From Paenibacillus monticola (GTDB lineage Bacteria > Bacillota > Bacilli > Paenibacillales > Paenibacillaceae), in contig NZ_WJXB01000002.1 of the NCBI RefSeq assembly GCF_009664975.1, positions 868,001 to 932,000 on the forward strand: DNA of 64,000 nucleotides, given 5' to 3'. Below, piece after piece: positions 18,475-28,700 of this stretch. The first letter of the stretch is position 1. Each line of letters begins with the position of its first letter. The position numbers and the translations under genes were made by a program. The notes below the pieces were generated by a model. The model was not told the DNA's origin. It did not search any database and worked only from the letters and a program-made list of their open reading frames with translations.

Positions 18475-20619
18475 TTATCTTGCAGCATCTGCCCACATTC
18501 CAGTAGACCTTCCACCATTGTGAGTTGTAATGTTATGAATTCCATAAGGAACCAATTGCATCTTCCCAGGTACTTCAGTATGGTGCCATGTATACGATCC
18601 GTTTTCAACCAATTTCCTTATGTCTTCTGGAAGATTATTATTCAACCACTCAAACTGCTCTGTATCACCTTTTTTCCACAAACTTTTTGGAAGCTCATCA
18701 GTATGCGCTACCACGCCGGCACCCTCAAAATCAGCAAAACCAAAACGCATACCATCTATATTTCCCACTTCTATTTTAGGTATGAGATTCAATTCCTCGG
18801 CTTTACTTTTTATCAACTTTCTTTGCTTACCAGTTAAACCATCTCCTCCATAAATACTTTTTTCCCAAGACCACCCTTTAGTATTTATTACCTCAACATA
18901 ATTCTTGGCATAATCATCAACGACTTCATCAAAAGATTTACTCCCCGATAAAAATTCATCAATGTTTTTTAGGTGAGGAGCTCTACCAGCCCCAATATCA
19001 CCCGTCCCCTCAATAGCCTTTCCACCCTGTTCTTTTCGGATTATATCCATTTCATTATTGAAATGAATTTGCACGGGTGTCTTTGGAAGTGACTTTGTAT
19101 CCGTCTGAATATCGTTTATATTAAATTGTAAGCCTTCATTTGTACTGAATTGTGGGGATTGACGAGCATTAATCTCTTGCACTAGGTCTATTGCTTTCGG
19201 AAGCTTTGGCTTCGGCAATCCGCCACCGGTGGGTAGCAAGGACTTTTCGACTGGACCGTATAACAGCGTCACCATTCCCAGACTATTCATCCAATGGTCA
19301 GCCGACCAGGCTTCCTCTGGATGAAACGCCCCCTTCGCCATCTCCACTGTCCCCAACGTCAACCAATCTGCAAACTTCTCCTTTGAATCAAACATATGGT
19401 CTGATCGGTCTTTTGCTCCCTCATACATGGCTACGGGAAGATCGCCTGTAATTCCTAATGTCAGCCAATTGAAAAAATCATAAGGAGAATCTGTGGCCTT
19501 ATCCGCACGAGTTCTTAACGTACCCACAAAAGCTGTTCCAATCTCTTTAAAACTGTCTAGCGATTTAAAGAAAGCATTTTTCGATTTCTCTGGATTTTCT
19601 TCTTTTTCATCCTGCGCTTTTTTTATAAACAGATTGTAGCTTCCTAATTGGACGATTGAGGAAGTGAATTGGGCAACGTCTTTCCAAGCTTCTGCACCTT
19701 GGTTCGTCATCACATGCACTCCCAAATTGACCCCAGTGGCAATCATCTGCTTCATTGTAGCATGAATACTTTCCAGCTGCCCCTTCGCCCAATCGGCCTG
19801 ATCCCCTGTTCCTATCGCCATTCGCAGCAGCAGTTGATACGCCTCATTCTGTACCAGCGGTACGCTGCTGGTCGTGATCGACGGATCATAATCACACGCC
19901 CTAACTGCCGGCTGTTTGTAATAGGCACCTAGATCCTTCCCCGCCTGATACTGGACTTCGTCTATACCCATGGATTCCAGCTTCGCCCGTGCGTCTTCCG
20001 CCAGCTTGTGCATCGCGTCCATTTGCGTTTTATTTCCAAATGCCTGATACACCTCGTAGGCCGTCTGCGCCTTCGCAATCTGATCTCGCGCCTCGTAAAT
20101 ATCCTTCAGTTTACTTTGGGCCGCTATCCTGTCTAGGGTTCCCAGCCCGTACTTTTGGATGATGTCCTGGAGCCTCTTGACCATAGGATCACTATTCAGC
20201 TCATCACGTCCCGTTAGATAGGCAATCGAAGAGATTAGATTCGTGGCCGCCTTTTGGGCAAAGGCCGGAATTGTAACCCTCCCTGTTGCACTCCCTCCCC
20301 CTAGCCTTCCGAACATACCGCCAAGAGCGCTGAACTGCTGAGCCAGCTGATTCATCTGCCGTTTGTTCTCTTCCTGAACGCCTTGAACACCCTTTATGGC
20401 TTGACGAATGATATCTTCAAGCTTTTCGGCCTCCACGGTCAGTTCGTTGATCAGCACCTGGGCTTGTTGAAGGTTTTGGCCCAGCGGGATGCCACCCCAG
20501 TTGCTGGACTGACCTCTCAGTTGTAAGTATAGATGATTTGTATCTTGACTAAGTAACCCCATTTTCGTGCGCAGACGCTCGACTTCGTCTTCTCTAAATA
20601 CCATTTTTCCAGGTGCCAT
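18475..20619 (-). CDS. WXG/LXG-type polymorphic toxin with C-terminal WHH nuclease
   Basis: 714 residues, GGAGG site before the ATG. Residues 1 to about 280 are nearly identical to two other toxins in this window and contain a helical WXG-like module (NWGGIPLG, about 40-47) followed by long coiled helices; this is the type VII export module. A variable middle part (about 285-520) leads to a C-terminal HNH/EndoVII-superfamily nuclease of the WHH group: W678-H679-H680 in YTWHHTEVPGKMQLVP, followed by HNITTHNGG. Such domains cleave nucleic acid of competitors. The linker SLPKTPVQ.H..NEMD...EGTGD recurs in the YeeF-like toxin, marking the recombination joint. The SMI1/KNR4 gene follows. Target nucleic acid is not knowable from sequence alone. 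Confidence 0.85.
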   Translation of the reverse strand: MAPGKMVFREDEVERLRTKMGLLSQDTNHLYLQLRGQSSNWGGIPLGQNLQQAQVLINELTVEAEKLEDIIRQAIKGVQGVQEENKRQMNQLAQQFSALGGMFGRLGGGSATGRVTIPAFAQKAATNLISSIAYLTGRDELNSDPMVKRLQDIIQKYGLGTLDRIAAQSKLKDIYEARDQIAKAQTAYEVYQAFGNKTQMDAMHKLAEDARAKLESMGIDEVQYQAGKDLGAYYKQPAVRACDYDPSITTSSVPLVQNEAYQLLLRMAIGTGDQADWAKGQLESIHATMKQMIATGVNLGVHVMTNQGAEAWKDVAQFTSSIVQLGSYNLFIKKAQDEKEENPEKSKNAFFKSLDSFKEIGTAFVGTLRTRADKATDSPYDFFNWLTLGITGDLPVAMYEGAKDRSDHMFDSKEKFADWLTLGTVEMAKGAFHPEEAWSADHWMNSLGMVTLLYGPVEKSLLPTGGGLPKPKLPKAIDLVQEINARQSPQFSTNEGLQFNINDIQTDTKSLPKTPVQIHFNNEMDIIRKEQGGKAIEGTGDIGAGRAPHLKNIDEFLSGSKSFDEVVDDYAKNYVEVINTKGWSWEKSIYGGDGLTGKQRKLIKSKAEELNLIPKIEVGNIDGMRFGFADFEGAGVVAHTDELPKSLWKKGDTEQFEWLNNNLPEDIRKLVENGSYTWHHTEVPGKMQLVPYGIHNITTHNGGRSTGMWADAAR

Positions 20620-21182
20620 TCATTACCTCCAGCTCTTACGCATAGATCACCAAATGCCCTGCACCTCTCGACCAATCTCAGACTTTATGTACTACTTCAT
20701 CCTTAAAATACTTAAGTAAAGCGAGAGCATACCTAAACTATATCTCGGTTTTGTTTCCCATTTTTTTACTCTATATCCTTAATTTTAACTTCTCAGCCTA
20801 TTAACAGTTGACTACGGTTTGTTGAAACGCAAGTGAGCGGCCCAACAAGACTCCAATCCATGACTCACCGCAACAAAATATGTTGAAGGTATTACGGATC
20901 CCATTCACGCGCAATAGTTTTGTTTACATAGTTTGAATAAACCTTTTAAGTATAGCTGTAAAGTACGAGAACAACTGTTGAAATCTAGTGGGGATTTTTT
21001 CAATGGAAAGTCTCAAACTTATTTTTATTCTTCATACCCTTTACATCGTATCTATCGTTTTGACTTGTTGCATAGTTGCGTTTACTTTTTAATACACAGG
21101 AAGAACTGGAAGATAACAAAAACAAATCAATCATGGTGGTATCTGACCATAATTGACTTGTTCAATGAACGACTTTGTCTTA
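20620..21182. other. Gene-poor gap between toxin and immunity-type genes
   Basis: No open frame here has a convincing start, ribosome site or recognisable domain. The only structure I see is the second copy of the hairpin repeat at 21111-21166. The base composition is AT-rich. It may hold the promoter of the LXG-WHH gene, but I cannot point to a good sigma-A pair. Confidence 0.5.
21111..21166. repeat. Hairpin-bearing repeat, copy 2
   Basis: Matches 17804-17860. The hairpin CAAATC...ATGGT / ACCAT...GACTTG keeps pairing although bases differ: one G-C pair of copy 1 is A-T here. The two copies bracket the WHH toxin and its immunity gene. Confidence 0.6.
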
Positions 21183-21563
21183 TCAGATATGATTTTTTTC
21201 TTCATGCATTGATGTTAATTCACTTATATCAATCCATTTTTGATACACACCTTTATCTGCCATATCCAAACCTAGGTTTTCTAAAACTTTGTAATCTCCA
21301 TTTATTGAACTTAATAACACAGTACTTCCTTCTTCTTTTATTACTTGGAATTTAATTCCCTTAAAGTCAGCAATAGTTGAAATACTATACAATTCTTCGA
21401 CTTCATTTCTCTCTACGTTTTTAGTGTAAAGAATGTTCTTGTATAAAGAAAAGCCCTTTGATATATCATTACAATTATATGAACGAAGTACTATGGTGTT
21501 TGCACCTTTTGTACCAGCTTCATATTCATTGCCTTTATAAATAGCATAAATACCATTTTTCAT
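21183..21563 (-). CDS. Small hypothetical protein, possible immunity protein
   Basis: 126 residues, unrecognised. It begins MKNGIYAIYKGNEYEAG and is rich in beta-strand patterns (NTIVLRSYNC, GIKFQVIKEEGSTVLLSSI), with no signal peptide or membrane segment, so it is probably cytoplasmic. An AGGTAGGTG site lies upstream of the ATG. It is the last member of a run of small genes after the deaminase toxin, where orphan immunity genes typically accumulate. The immunity role is inferred from position only. Confidence 0.5.
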   Translation of the reverse strand: MKNGIYAIYKGNEYEAGTKGANTIVLRSYNCNDISKGFSLYKNILYTKNVERNEVEELYSISTIADFKGIKFQVIKEEGSTVLLSSINGDYKVLENLGLDMADKGVYQKWIDISELTSMHEEKNHI

Positions 21564-21576
21564 TTAAGACACCTAC

Positions 21577-21795
21577 CTATTTTAATATTTCTACAAACTT
21601 ACCTAAATCACTATCATAAACTGCACGTAAACTTTCAGTACCATCCTGCATTATTGTATATAGTTCGGCTCCATCATCAAAATTTAAATAGCTCGCACAT
21701 TTATACTCAGGTATGGCTTGTCCATTAGTTGCTGCAGTAAAACCGTTTCCAGTAAATGGGGACCATCGGCAACATTTCTACTCATTGACTTACCA
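21577..21795 (-). pseudogene. Frameshifted fragment of unknown toxin-region gene
   Basis: The minus frame ending at 21577 encodes TGNGFTAATNGQAIPEY then a region with NFDDGAELYTIMQDGTE and ends VEILK. Upstream the frame is closed by a stop, but in the next frame EVPYGKSMSRNVADGPH reads smoothly into it, so one indel near 21755 has broken the gene. No start is visible. It may be a decayed toxin tail or immunity protein; I do not recognise it. Confidence 0.4.
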
Positions 21796-21828
21796 TATGG
21801 GACCTCAAACAATGAAGCTTGGAGTGTA

Positions 21829-22044
21829 TTAAACCTTTCTTACAAAATCAATGCTAGTAATATCTTCTGTTTCAATATATATTGTGAAATACTTACAGCT
21901 GAAACGAGAAAAATCCTCGTAGCTACTTACCTTTTCTTTAACTGTTTCACTCGCTATGCTATACAGCATTTTCTTCAATACTTCATGGTCTATGTTTGAA
22001 ACTATAAATAATGCACAGTCCATTTCACTTATCACCTTTTGCAT
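21829..22044 (-). CDS. Small hypothetical protein of the immunity-gene run
   Basis: 71 residues from an ATG at 22044 (MQKVISEMDCALFIVSN). No good ribosome site precedes it. It is in the same frame as the 75-residue gene upstream and separated from it by a TAA and seven codons, so the two could be halves of one gene broken by a nonsense change, or translation could re-initiate. No domain recognised. Confidence 0.35.
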   Translation of the reverse strand: MQKVISEMDCALFIVSNIDHEVLKKMLYSIASETVKEKVSSYEDFSRFSCKYFTIYIETEDITSIDFVRKV

Positions 22045-22065
22045 CAACCAGAGATTACTTGAACT

Positions 22066-22293
22066 TTACGCTTTATACGATTCTGACTTAATAAAATTAT
22101 CCACCAAAAATTTATCATTATCACTTAATCCTTCAACCATTTCGCTAAACTTAATTTTTGCACCCTCATTGTCTAAAAGAGATAATGTGGCCAATGCAAC
22201 ATGCCCAAATTGCCATGGTCCAATAAATTCACTATCCGTTAGTAGTTCTCCAAGTTGTGCACATATATTCTCTTTCATAATTACAGCTATCAT
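22066..22293 (-). CDS. Small helical hypothetical protein, possible immunity protein
   Basis: 75 residues, mostly helical, no membrane segment or signal peptide. Its ATG overlaps the TGA of the upstream 234-residue gene (ATGA), so translation is likely coupled; an internal Met at residue 6 is a second possible start. Contains GPWQFGHVALATLSLLDNEG. Unrecognised; the tight coupling suggests it works with the upstream immunity-like gene. Confidence 0.45.
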   Translation of the reverse strand: MIAVIMKENICAQLGELLTDSEFIGPWQFGHVALATLSLLDNEGAKIKFSEMVEGLSDNDKFLVDNFIKSESYKA

Positions 22294-22994
22294 CCTATAT
22301 TGTTTAATTGCTCTAATACGTTATCAATTCTTACTACTAGGTTCTTCCTTTCCCCTTCTATCAGTTGCTCATTGCAAATATCTTCCACATTGAATAGTTG
22401 CAACTCCTGTTTAATCTTCTGTAAACCTTCTATTCTTGTGTAGCCAAGATTTAACAGGTTTTCAGCTAGCGTTGTACACACGATTATTTTTTCACTTAGT
22501 GTATTCTTACAATCTCGTTCAAAACGTTTAAATACTTTAGCAATTATTTCATCTTTGTTTATGATGCCTGTATTAATTTGGTCTAAGAATTTATTAACCT
22601 CATCTGTCAATTCTTCATAATACCAACATACCCTCGGATAATAATCTAATGGTTTATTATCTAATTGTTTAAGTACTTGCTCCCTGCGTATAAATAAAGC
22701 AATGTGCTGTTCTCGTGATAATTCATTATCTTGTTCAATTAATTTAAAATTTAATTTGGATATCGTGTTTATCATATAATCTTTGAAGGTGTTCAGAATC
22801 CTTAAATGGGAAATTAAAATTTCTGCAATTGTTACACTTATCACTGCTTTATCTGTCTCACTTTTTTTCATTGACATATCATATTCATTAAATGTTCGTG
22901 CAATAGCCTCCTTATTACTCATTTTCCCTTCTTCTTTAAATTCATTATAAGTCTCATTTATGTATTCCAAGTACTCTTCATAACTAGTGGCCAT
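22290..22994 (-). CDS. Probable Imm3-like immunity protein for the deaminase toxin
   Basis: 234 residues, all-helical appearance, cytoplasmic. It begins MATSYEEYLEYINETYNEF and contains DYYPRVCWYYEELTDEV near residue 115 and RFERDCKNT near 155. From memory this resembles the Imm3 family of immunity proteins that accompany LXG deaminase toxins; I cannot run a profile to confirm. The gene starts 27 bases after the stop of the deaminase toxin at 23022 with a GGAGGGTTC site before the ATG, which fits a toxin-immunity pair. The next small gene overlaps its stop codon by 4 bases. Confidence 0.65.
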   Translation of the reverse strand: MATSYEEYLEYINETYNEFKEEGKMSNKEAIARTFNEYDMSMKKSETDKAVISVTIAEILISHLRILNTFKDYMINTISKLNFKLIEQDNELSREQHIALFIRREQVLKQLDNKPLDYYPRVCWYYEELTDEVNKFLDQINTGIINKDEIIAKVFKRFERDCKNTLSEKIIVCTTLAENLLNLGYTRIEGLQKIKQELQLFNVEDICNEQLIEGERKNLVVRIDNVLEQLNNIG

Positions 22995-23021
22995 TTAATA
23001 GAACCCTCCGGAAAATTATTT

Positions 23022-25187
23022 TTAAGTCTTAGGTAGAATAGGGACATCACCATTATGGATTACTTCAATTTTAATATTAGGATACTTTTCATTAAATTGT
23101 TGAATAATTATATTACAACTACCACATGTATCCTTCTCGGAAAACAATTTAATTTTCCCTGTTGCATTTGGATTATCACCTATTCTCTTAGCCAGATCAT
23201 TTAAAATTTTATACTCAGTATCCCCGTCCCTCAAGTAAATATTTCCTACTTTATCAGGAGCTTCCGTTGCCTTAAATATTTGCTGGTCAGGTTTGAATGA
23301 AAACTCCCCAGTACCAGGGATATTTTTGCTTGCATCATGAATTCCGCTATGCGCATAAAAGTCTGTCTTATCGACACCTGTAATATTTACCTCAGCATAC
23401 GCAAAATTGCCATCTTCTTTATATCTATTAGACAATCCTCCCCTTACTTCGGCTACTTGATCAATAATATATTTATCCTCTATTGGATCAATTAATTTAG
23501 TAGGGTATCTCTCAGTTTGTCCTTGAGAAGCTTTCCCCGTCACCTCAATACGAAGTTCTTCTACCTCCTTTAGTTTAACTTCTATTTCTTCACTGGCTTT
23601 ACCTACCACCTCAACCTTTTCTACCTTGATATCCGGCAGCTTTCCGCGCACAAATCTCATTGTACTGGCAAGCACTTTGCTGCCCGCAGTAATTGCTACA
23701 TCGCCCACACCAGTAATAACGGTGTTGATTCCAACAGTAGCTATACGCTCTCCCAAGCTTTGCTTTCCATCATCCCTAAAATCATTAAATGCGTCAAACG
23801 CTTCGCTCACGATTCCACTAACTGCTCCCGATACCATCGACTTCAATAAGGTAGGTGAGAATTTACCCACTGCACCTGGGATTTTCAATCCATTTAAATA
23901 TTTCCAGGGCAGGCCTATACTGACCACCGTTCCCAAAAACTGCCCGGCCTTCTTCCCATACGAATCATCCAGCGGATCGACATAACCTTCCGGTTTCGGC
24001 CCCATGATCCAGTCCGTGATCGTCCCGGCCATCCCAAATGACGCCGTATCGATTGCATTAACTACCATATTGCTTCCGCCTACGAGAATATTGGCAAGTG
24101 TCTGATTGCCAACCCCACTTCCCACTAAACGGTTTTTGTTCACTGCTTCCTTCACTTGCTTTTCATAATATGCCTTGATCTCTTCAAATCTCCGGTCCTG
24201 CTCCTCTATCGAAAGCTTGAACCAATACGTTCCTTTCAGCCGTTCAATCACCTTAGGGTCGTTCCGGTTTAAAATATCTGCTTCCGACACTGCGTTATAG
24301 GGGTCAGCGGGGCCTATCGTAGCCTGCGGCTTCATCAGCTCCAATTGTTGCTTCGCCCAGTCTCCCTTCGGTCCTCCCACCATCGACATTCGCAGCAAAA
24401 GCGCATACGTTTCATCCTGCATCAGCGGTACGCTACTGGTCGTGATCGACGGATCATAGTCACACGCCTTCACCGCGGGCTGCTTGTAATAGACACCTAG
24501 ATCCTTCCCCGCCTGGTACTGAACTTCATCTATACCCATGGATTCCAGCTTCGCTCGTGCCTCTTCGGCCAGCTTGCGCATCGCGTCCATTTGCGTTTCA
24601 TTTCCAAATGCCTGATACACCTCGTAGGCCGTCTGCGCCTTCGCGATCTGATCCCGCGCCTCGTAAATATCCTTTAGTTTACTTTGGGCCGCTATACTAT
24701 CTAGGGTTCCCAGCCCGGACTTTTGGATGATGTCCTGGAGCTTCTTGACCATAGGATCACTATTCAGCTCATCCCGGCCCAGTAGGGCGGCAATCGAGGA
24801 GATTAGATTCGTGGCCGCCTTCTGGGCAACGGCCGGAATCGTAATCCGCCCGGTTGTACTCCCTCCCCCAAGCCTTCCGAACATACCGCCAAGAGCGCTG
24901 AACTGCTGAGTAAGCTGATTCGTCTGACGCTTATTCTCTTCCTGAACGCCTTGAACACCCTTTACAGCTTGACGAATGATATCTTCAAGCTTTTCGGCCT
25001 CCACCGTCAGTTCATTAATAAGCAACTGTGCTTGCAGCAAGTCTTGCCCCAGTGGAATACCGCCCCAGTTGTTAGCCTGACCTTTAAATTGTAGGTATAG
25101 ATGATTGGTATCTTGACTAAGTAACCCCATTTTCATGCGCAAGCGCTCAACTTCATCTTCTCTGAATACTAGTTTCTTTGCAGACAT
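23022..25187 (-). CDS. WXG/LXG-type polymorphic toxin with C-terminal deaminase
   Basis: 721 residues; GGGGGAAGCAC precedes the ATG. Residues 1 to about 275 are the shared export module (NWGGIPLG, then long helices). The middle holds a hydrophobic, glycine-rich stretch (about 350-480; KAGQFLGTVVSIGLP, SMVSGAVSGIVSEAF) perhaps used for entry into target cells. The end (about 560-721) looks like a cytidine-deaminase-fold toxin: YAEVNITGVDKTDFYAHSG, an E658 in DTEYKIL as catalytic acid in place of the usual HxE, and the zinc pair C688-GS-C691 followed by IIQQFNEKYPNIKIEV. This is close to the BURPS668_1122-type toxin deaminases (recalled). Such enzymes mutate or edit nucleic acid. A WXG100 gene precedes it; Imm3-like gene follows. 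Confidence 0.8.
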   Translation of the reverse strand: MSAKKLVFREDEVERLRMKMGLLSQDTNHLYLQFKGQANNWGGIPLGQDLLQAQLLINELTVEAEKLEDIIRQAVKGVQGVQEENKRQTNQLTQQFSALGGMFGRLGGGSTTGRITIPAVAQKAATNLISSIAALLGRDELNSDPMVKKLQDIIQKSGLGTLDSIAAQSKLKDIYEARDQIAKAQTAYEVYQAFGNETQMDAMRKLAEEARAKLESMGIDEVQYQAGKDLGVYYKQPAVKACDYDPSITTSSVPLMQDETYALLLRMSMVGGPKGDWAKQQLELMKPQATIGPADPYNAVSEADILNRNDPKVIERLKGTYWFKLSIEEQDRRFEEIKAYYEKQVKEAVNKNRLVGSGVGNQTLANILVGGSNMVVNAIDTASFGMAGTITDWIMGPKPEGYVDPLDDSYGKKAGQFLGTVVSIGLPWKYLNGLKIPGAVGKFSPTLLKSMVSGAVSGIVSEAFDAFNDFRDDGKQSLGERIATVGINTVITGVGDVAITAGSKVLASTMRFVRGKLPDIKVEKVEVVGKASEEIEVKLKEVEELRIEVTGKASQGQTERYPTKLIDPIEDKYIIDQVAEVRGGLSNRYKEDGNFAYAEVNITGVDKTDFYAHSGIHDASKNIPGTGEFSFKPDQQIFKATEAPDKVGNIYLRDGDTEYKILNDLAKRIGDNPNATGKIKLFSEKDTCGSCNIIIQQFNEKYPNIKIEVIHNGDVPILPKT

Positions 25188-25214
25188 GTGCTTCCCCCTG
25201 CTTGCTTCTACTAA

Positions 25215-25246
25215 AATTAGCTATGCAGCATGCTGCATAGCTAATT
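25215..25246 (-). terminator. 32-bp perfect palindrome between WXG100 and toxin genes
   Basis: A perfect palindrome of 16-base half-sites (AATTAGCTATGCAGCA and its complement). As RNA it gives a stem of about 14 bp. On the minus strand it is followed by TTTTAGTAG, a weak U-tract. It may be a partial terminator giving more WXG100 than toxin, or an operator. Position, 28 bases before the toxin start, also suits translational or transcriptional control. Confidence 0.6.
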
Positions 25247-25292
25247 GCATTCTTATGTAGTGGGGCTCGTGTAGTCTACATGTATATGATTC

Positions 25293-25589
25293 TTAGAAAC
25301 CTTTTTGTGCGTTCGTAATATTTTTAGAAAGTTCTGCGTAACTCTTCGATACATTATTCATATGAGTTCCAATGTCTTCCAGAGCTTTACCAAAGGCATC
25401 GAATGTTTTCTGCATACTTTTAACCTTTTCGGCAAAATCTCTAGCGGCTGCATCCTCCCAAATACTATTCAGATTCGTAGCCGTCGTCATAATTTTTTTC
25501 ATTAAATTATCGTACTCTTGTTTTTGTTTCAAAACTGTCGATGCCTGTCCAGCTAGACCTTCATAACTCAATGTAACTTTATCTGCCAT
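25293..25589 (-). CDS. WXG100 (ESAT-6-like) secreted protein
   Basis: 98 residues, the usual size. Helix, turn and helix, with the turn NSIWEDAA around residue 43, where W-E-D replaces the canonical W-x-G. No signal peptide. These proteins form helical hairpin dimers, leave the cell through type VII systems and are often partners of LXG toxins. It lies just upstream of the deaminase toxin on the same strand, with the 32-bp palindrome between them. GGAGCGG site before ATG. An ordinary YxxxD/E tail is not evident (SYAELSKN is the nearest). Confidence 0.85.
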   Translation of the reverse strand: MADKVTLSYEGLAGQASTVLKQKQEYDNLMKKIMTTATNLNSIWEDAAARDFAEKVKSMQKTFDAFGKALEDIGTHMNNVSKSYAELSKNITNAQKGF

Positions 25590-25725
25590 TATTAACCGCT
25601 CCTTTAAACAATTGTTTTTATAGATCTATTTTCCCACTTCATCTTTATCGGTCTATAGCCCTAAGAAGTTTATATTTTCATCCTTTTAATGATAAATTTA
25701 ACTTCACAGTAACTATTTTCTAATT

Positions 25726-28700
25726 TCATCTCCCTTGCCCTTGATAGTCATTCCGCACCGAAAAGTCCGATTCGAACAAGATAATATCCCCGGAGGAAAA
25801 AGAAAACGTCTGCCCCCGTTCATCCGTGTCGCCCGTCATCTGTCCTTCAATCGCCCACATGTTGGCAATAGGCGCCTTATATCCCAGTATACGTGTGTCC
25901 ACATCTCCATTTTTTACGGTATAGATCCCAAACTTGACAAGGATATAACCCCCTTTCATAAACTCCTTCTCATGCCCGTCCAGCGCCCCTCCATACTGAT
26001 TCGCCAGTGCCACAATATTCGTCCCCTTCGGCAGGATGTAGGGCGCAATCGGCAGGTTATATTCTCCGTACCAATGCTGCACGCTCCGCACAGCCGTGAT
26101 TGGGTTTACTTCATTCGGGATATCGGTCGGACCGACTAAGGTCCGCGATTTATAGGGCAGAACCTCCAGCTCGTAACCCGTGGCGATTTTGGTTTTGCGC
26201 TTTACAAATTGTTTATAGAACTTCAGCCAAGGAGTCTTCACCCGCTCCGCCTCGGTCAGTATATCATTGTACTCATAGCTCGCTGCCGTCGATAATTCAC
26301 CGCCTGATATATTCCGAAAGCCATCCGCCAAGCGGTAGGTCCGGGTATAGCTCAGCTTGTCCTTAGGAGAGCCGACGCCGATCATTTTGTTATTCGAACC
26401 GGATATGTCATAGTACAGATCGACAGGTGTCGGTGAACCTCCGGTCTTCGGGATAAAATAGAAGCTCGGCTCGATTCGGATGCCCTCACCTGGTTGCCAC
26501 AGGTTCCCGATCGTCCGGAAATCAAATAGAAAAGAGTATCCGTTATGCGGAACCGTCAATGGTTCGGTGGGATGAGAACCCTTGCGGATGGGCAAGTGCC
26601 ACTGTGTTTGTCCGCTTAAAGCCGTCGGAAGGCCATTCTCATCATTCCCGCCCGCATAATACATCGCGTTGCTATGCTCAAGTGTCCCCACTCCGGTGCG
26701 GAACACCTTTTCAAAGCGGAAATCTCCAATGTCCCTGATCCGAAAATCGAACAGCCGACCGACCACCCCGACATTGAAACTCTCCGAAGCACAGTAATTC
26801 GTTAAGTCTCCGTTCAGGTTCACTTCGCACAGATCCGTACCCTCTAATGGGGCATTAATTGCCCAGGATTGCGTATGAATGGTATAGTCGCCTTCATTCA
26901 CCCAGGTCGGCATCGTAAAGGTCATGGACGGTGTCCCGACAGGGATGTAAATCCAGGTTTTTTCCGGGTAATACTGGCCCTCTTGGAACACGCCGAACGG
27001 AAACTGAATGCGTTTGTTCTTCGTATATTTGGCATAATCCCGGTTGCCGTACCCAGGAATATTGAGATGCTGGCCGCTCTCCGTAAAGTGTACGGTGAAA
27101 GGCCGGTCCAGGATCAGCACCGTTCGGGTCATATCCGGCACCATCCGTTGGTCGAATGGGCGGTTATCGTCGGGGAGGAGCGAATAATTGACGACCGGTG
27201 TGTGCACGGTGACGGAGTTAATCGGAGAGATCGGATATTCCCGATTCCCGCTTCCCTCTACATTCTCCGCCAGCATCTTATAATAAATCGTGCCTGTGCT
27301 GATTGTATTCGGCCGATTGAGTAGACCACTATTGATCAGTAACTGGCCTTCGTAAAGCACCTCGTCTCCGATGATTTGCGGATCGGGAATCCTCCCCGGA
27401 ATGGGTCCGGTCTTGATCGCCACGGTATCATCCATAATGGTTTCTCCGTTAAATGCGAGTCGGTCATTCTGCACCTCCGGATCTTTGGTTTGCGTTTCCG
27501 CAAGACTCTTAAGCTCCGCGGTATCATCAACATCTCCCGGGCCCGGCTCGTGGTCTCCACCATCTACCACCTCCGGCGTAAACGATAGGGTTCCTGTCTC
27601 TTGGGGAACAACATGGTCTTCCACCACCGTGCTGTTGGCAAGCTCGACCGTTGGAGAATCATAGTTATTCGGGTAAAGTGTGACTTCCCCTCCGGGCAAT
27701 GCGTAGTTCTTCATGCGAGCCTGATCGATTTGATAGACGGATAGCTGCTCGATCTGCCAGTACGCATATTCTCTTGGCGTCAGTTCAAAGGTGTAGGTTT
27801 TATCAAAGGATGATGTTTTGGGAAGCGGAAGCTGGGGAATCGATGTTCCATTCGGTCCCGGTAGATCCAGCTGCTCTTCCTCCCACTTTGTAGGATAGGT
27901 AAGATCTACGCTGCAGGAATAACGAATCTTACCTGCCATATTGGCAAAGGTATGCTCAAACAAATAATTTTTTCCCCAAGCATTGGCGTATAAATGCTCT
28001 GAGGTAGGAATTCCCGTCGGCGCATCAAAATGGATTCCATTTGCCGTGTCATTACCAAGAATCGCCCCATTCGCATCCGGTACCATAAATGACGTTTGCG
28101 GTGCAGCGATCTTGTTAGGCGGGTCAATGGTATACGTGCATTCGCCTGAACCTGAACCTTCCCCCGTCCCACCTACAGTTATAGTAGCAGTGCCATATAG
28201 CCAATACGGACCCTTTTTCCATTTTGCCGTGATATGAGCAGTACCTTCTGCTTTTGCCGTAACCTTTCCATATTGATCCACACTAGCTACTGCTGAGTTA
28301 TCCGAGCTCCAAGTCGTACCTTCTAATGTCGATGGATTCACTGGCGATACCGTAACATCGTACCAATTATCAGTAAAAGCAGACATGCTTACATCCATCG
28401 TTCTAACTTGCGCTTGCAAATTTTTAGTCTCGTTTACTTGTAATGAAGCATTTTGGAGCACGCGCATTTGTTTCTTCTCTATTACATAGCCACTGAACTC
28501 TACCTTCATTGGTATATAGTATTGAACCTTGTATTTAATGGGACTACCATCTGGAGTGTATACATTTCTAGCAGTATACGGTATCGAGGAACCCGTGCGA
28601 ACTTTTATAAAAGCGTTCAAGGATCCTTCTTGAAATAAAGGTTTATCATCGACCGCCTCGTAAGTGATTTTCGGCTCTGCCCAATTCATATCTTTAATAC

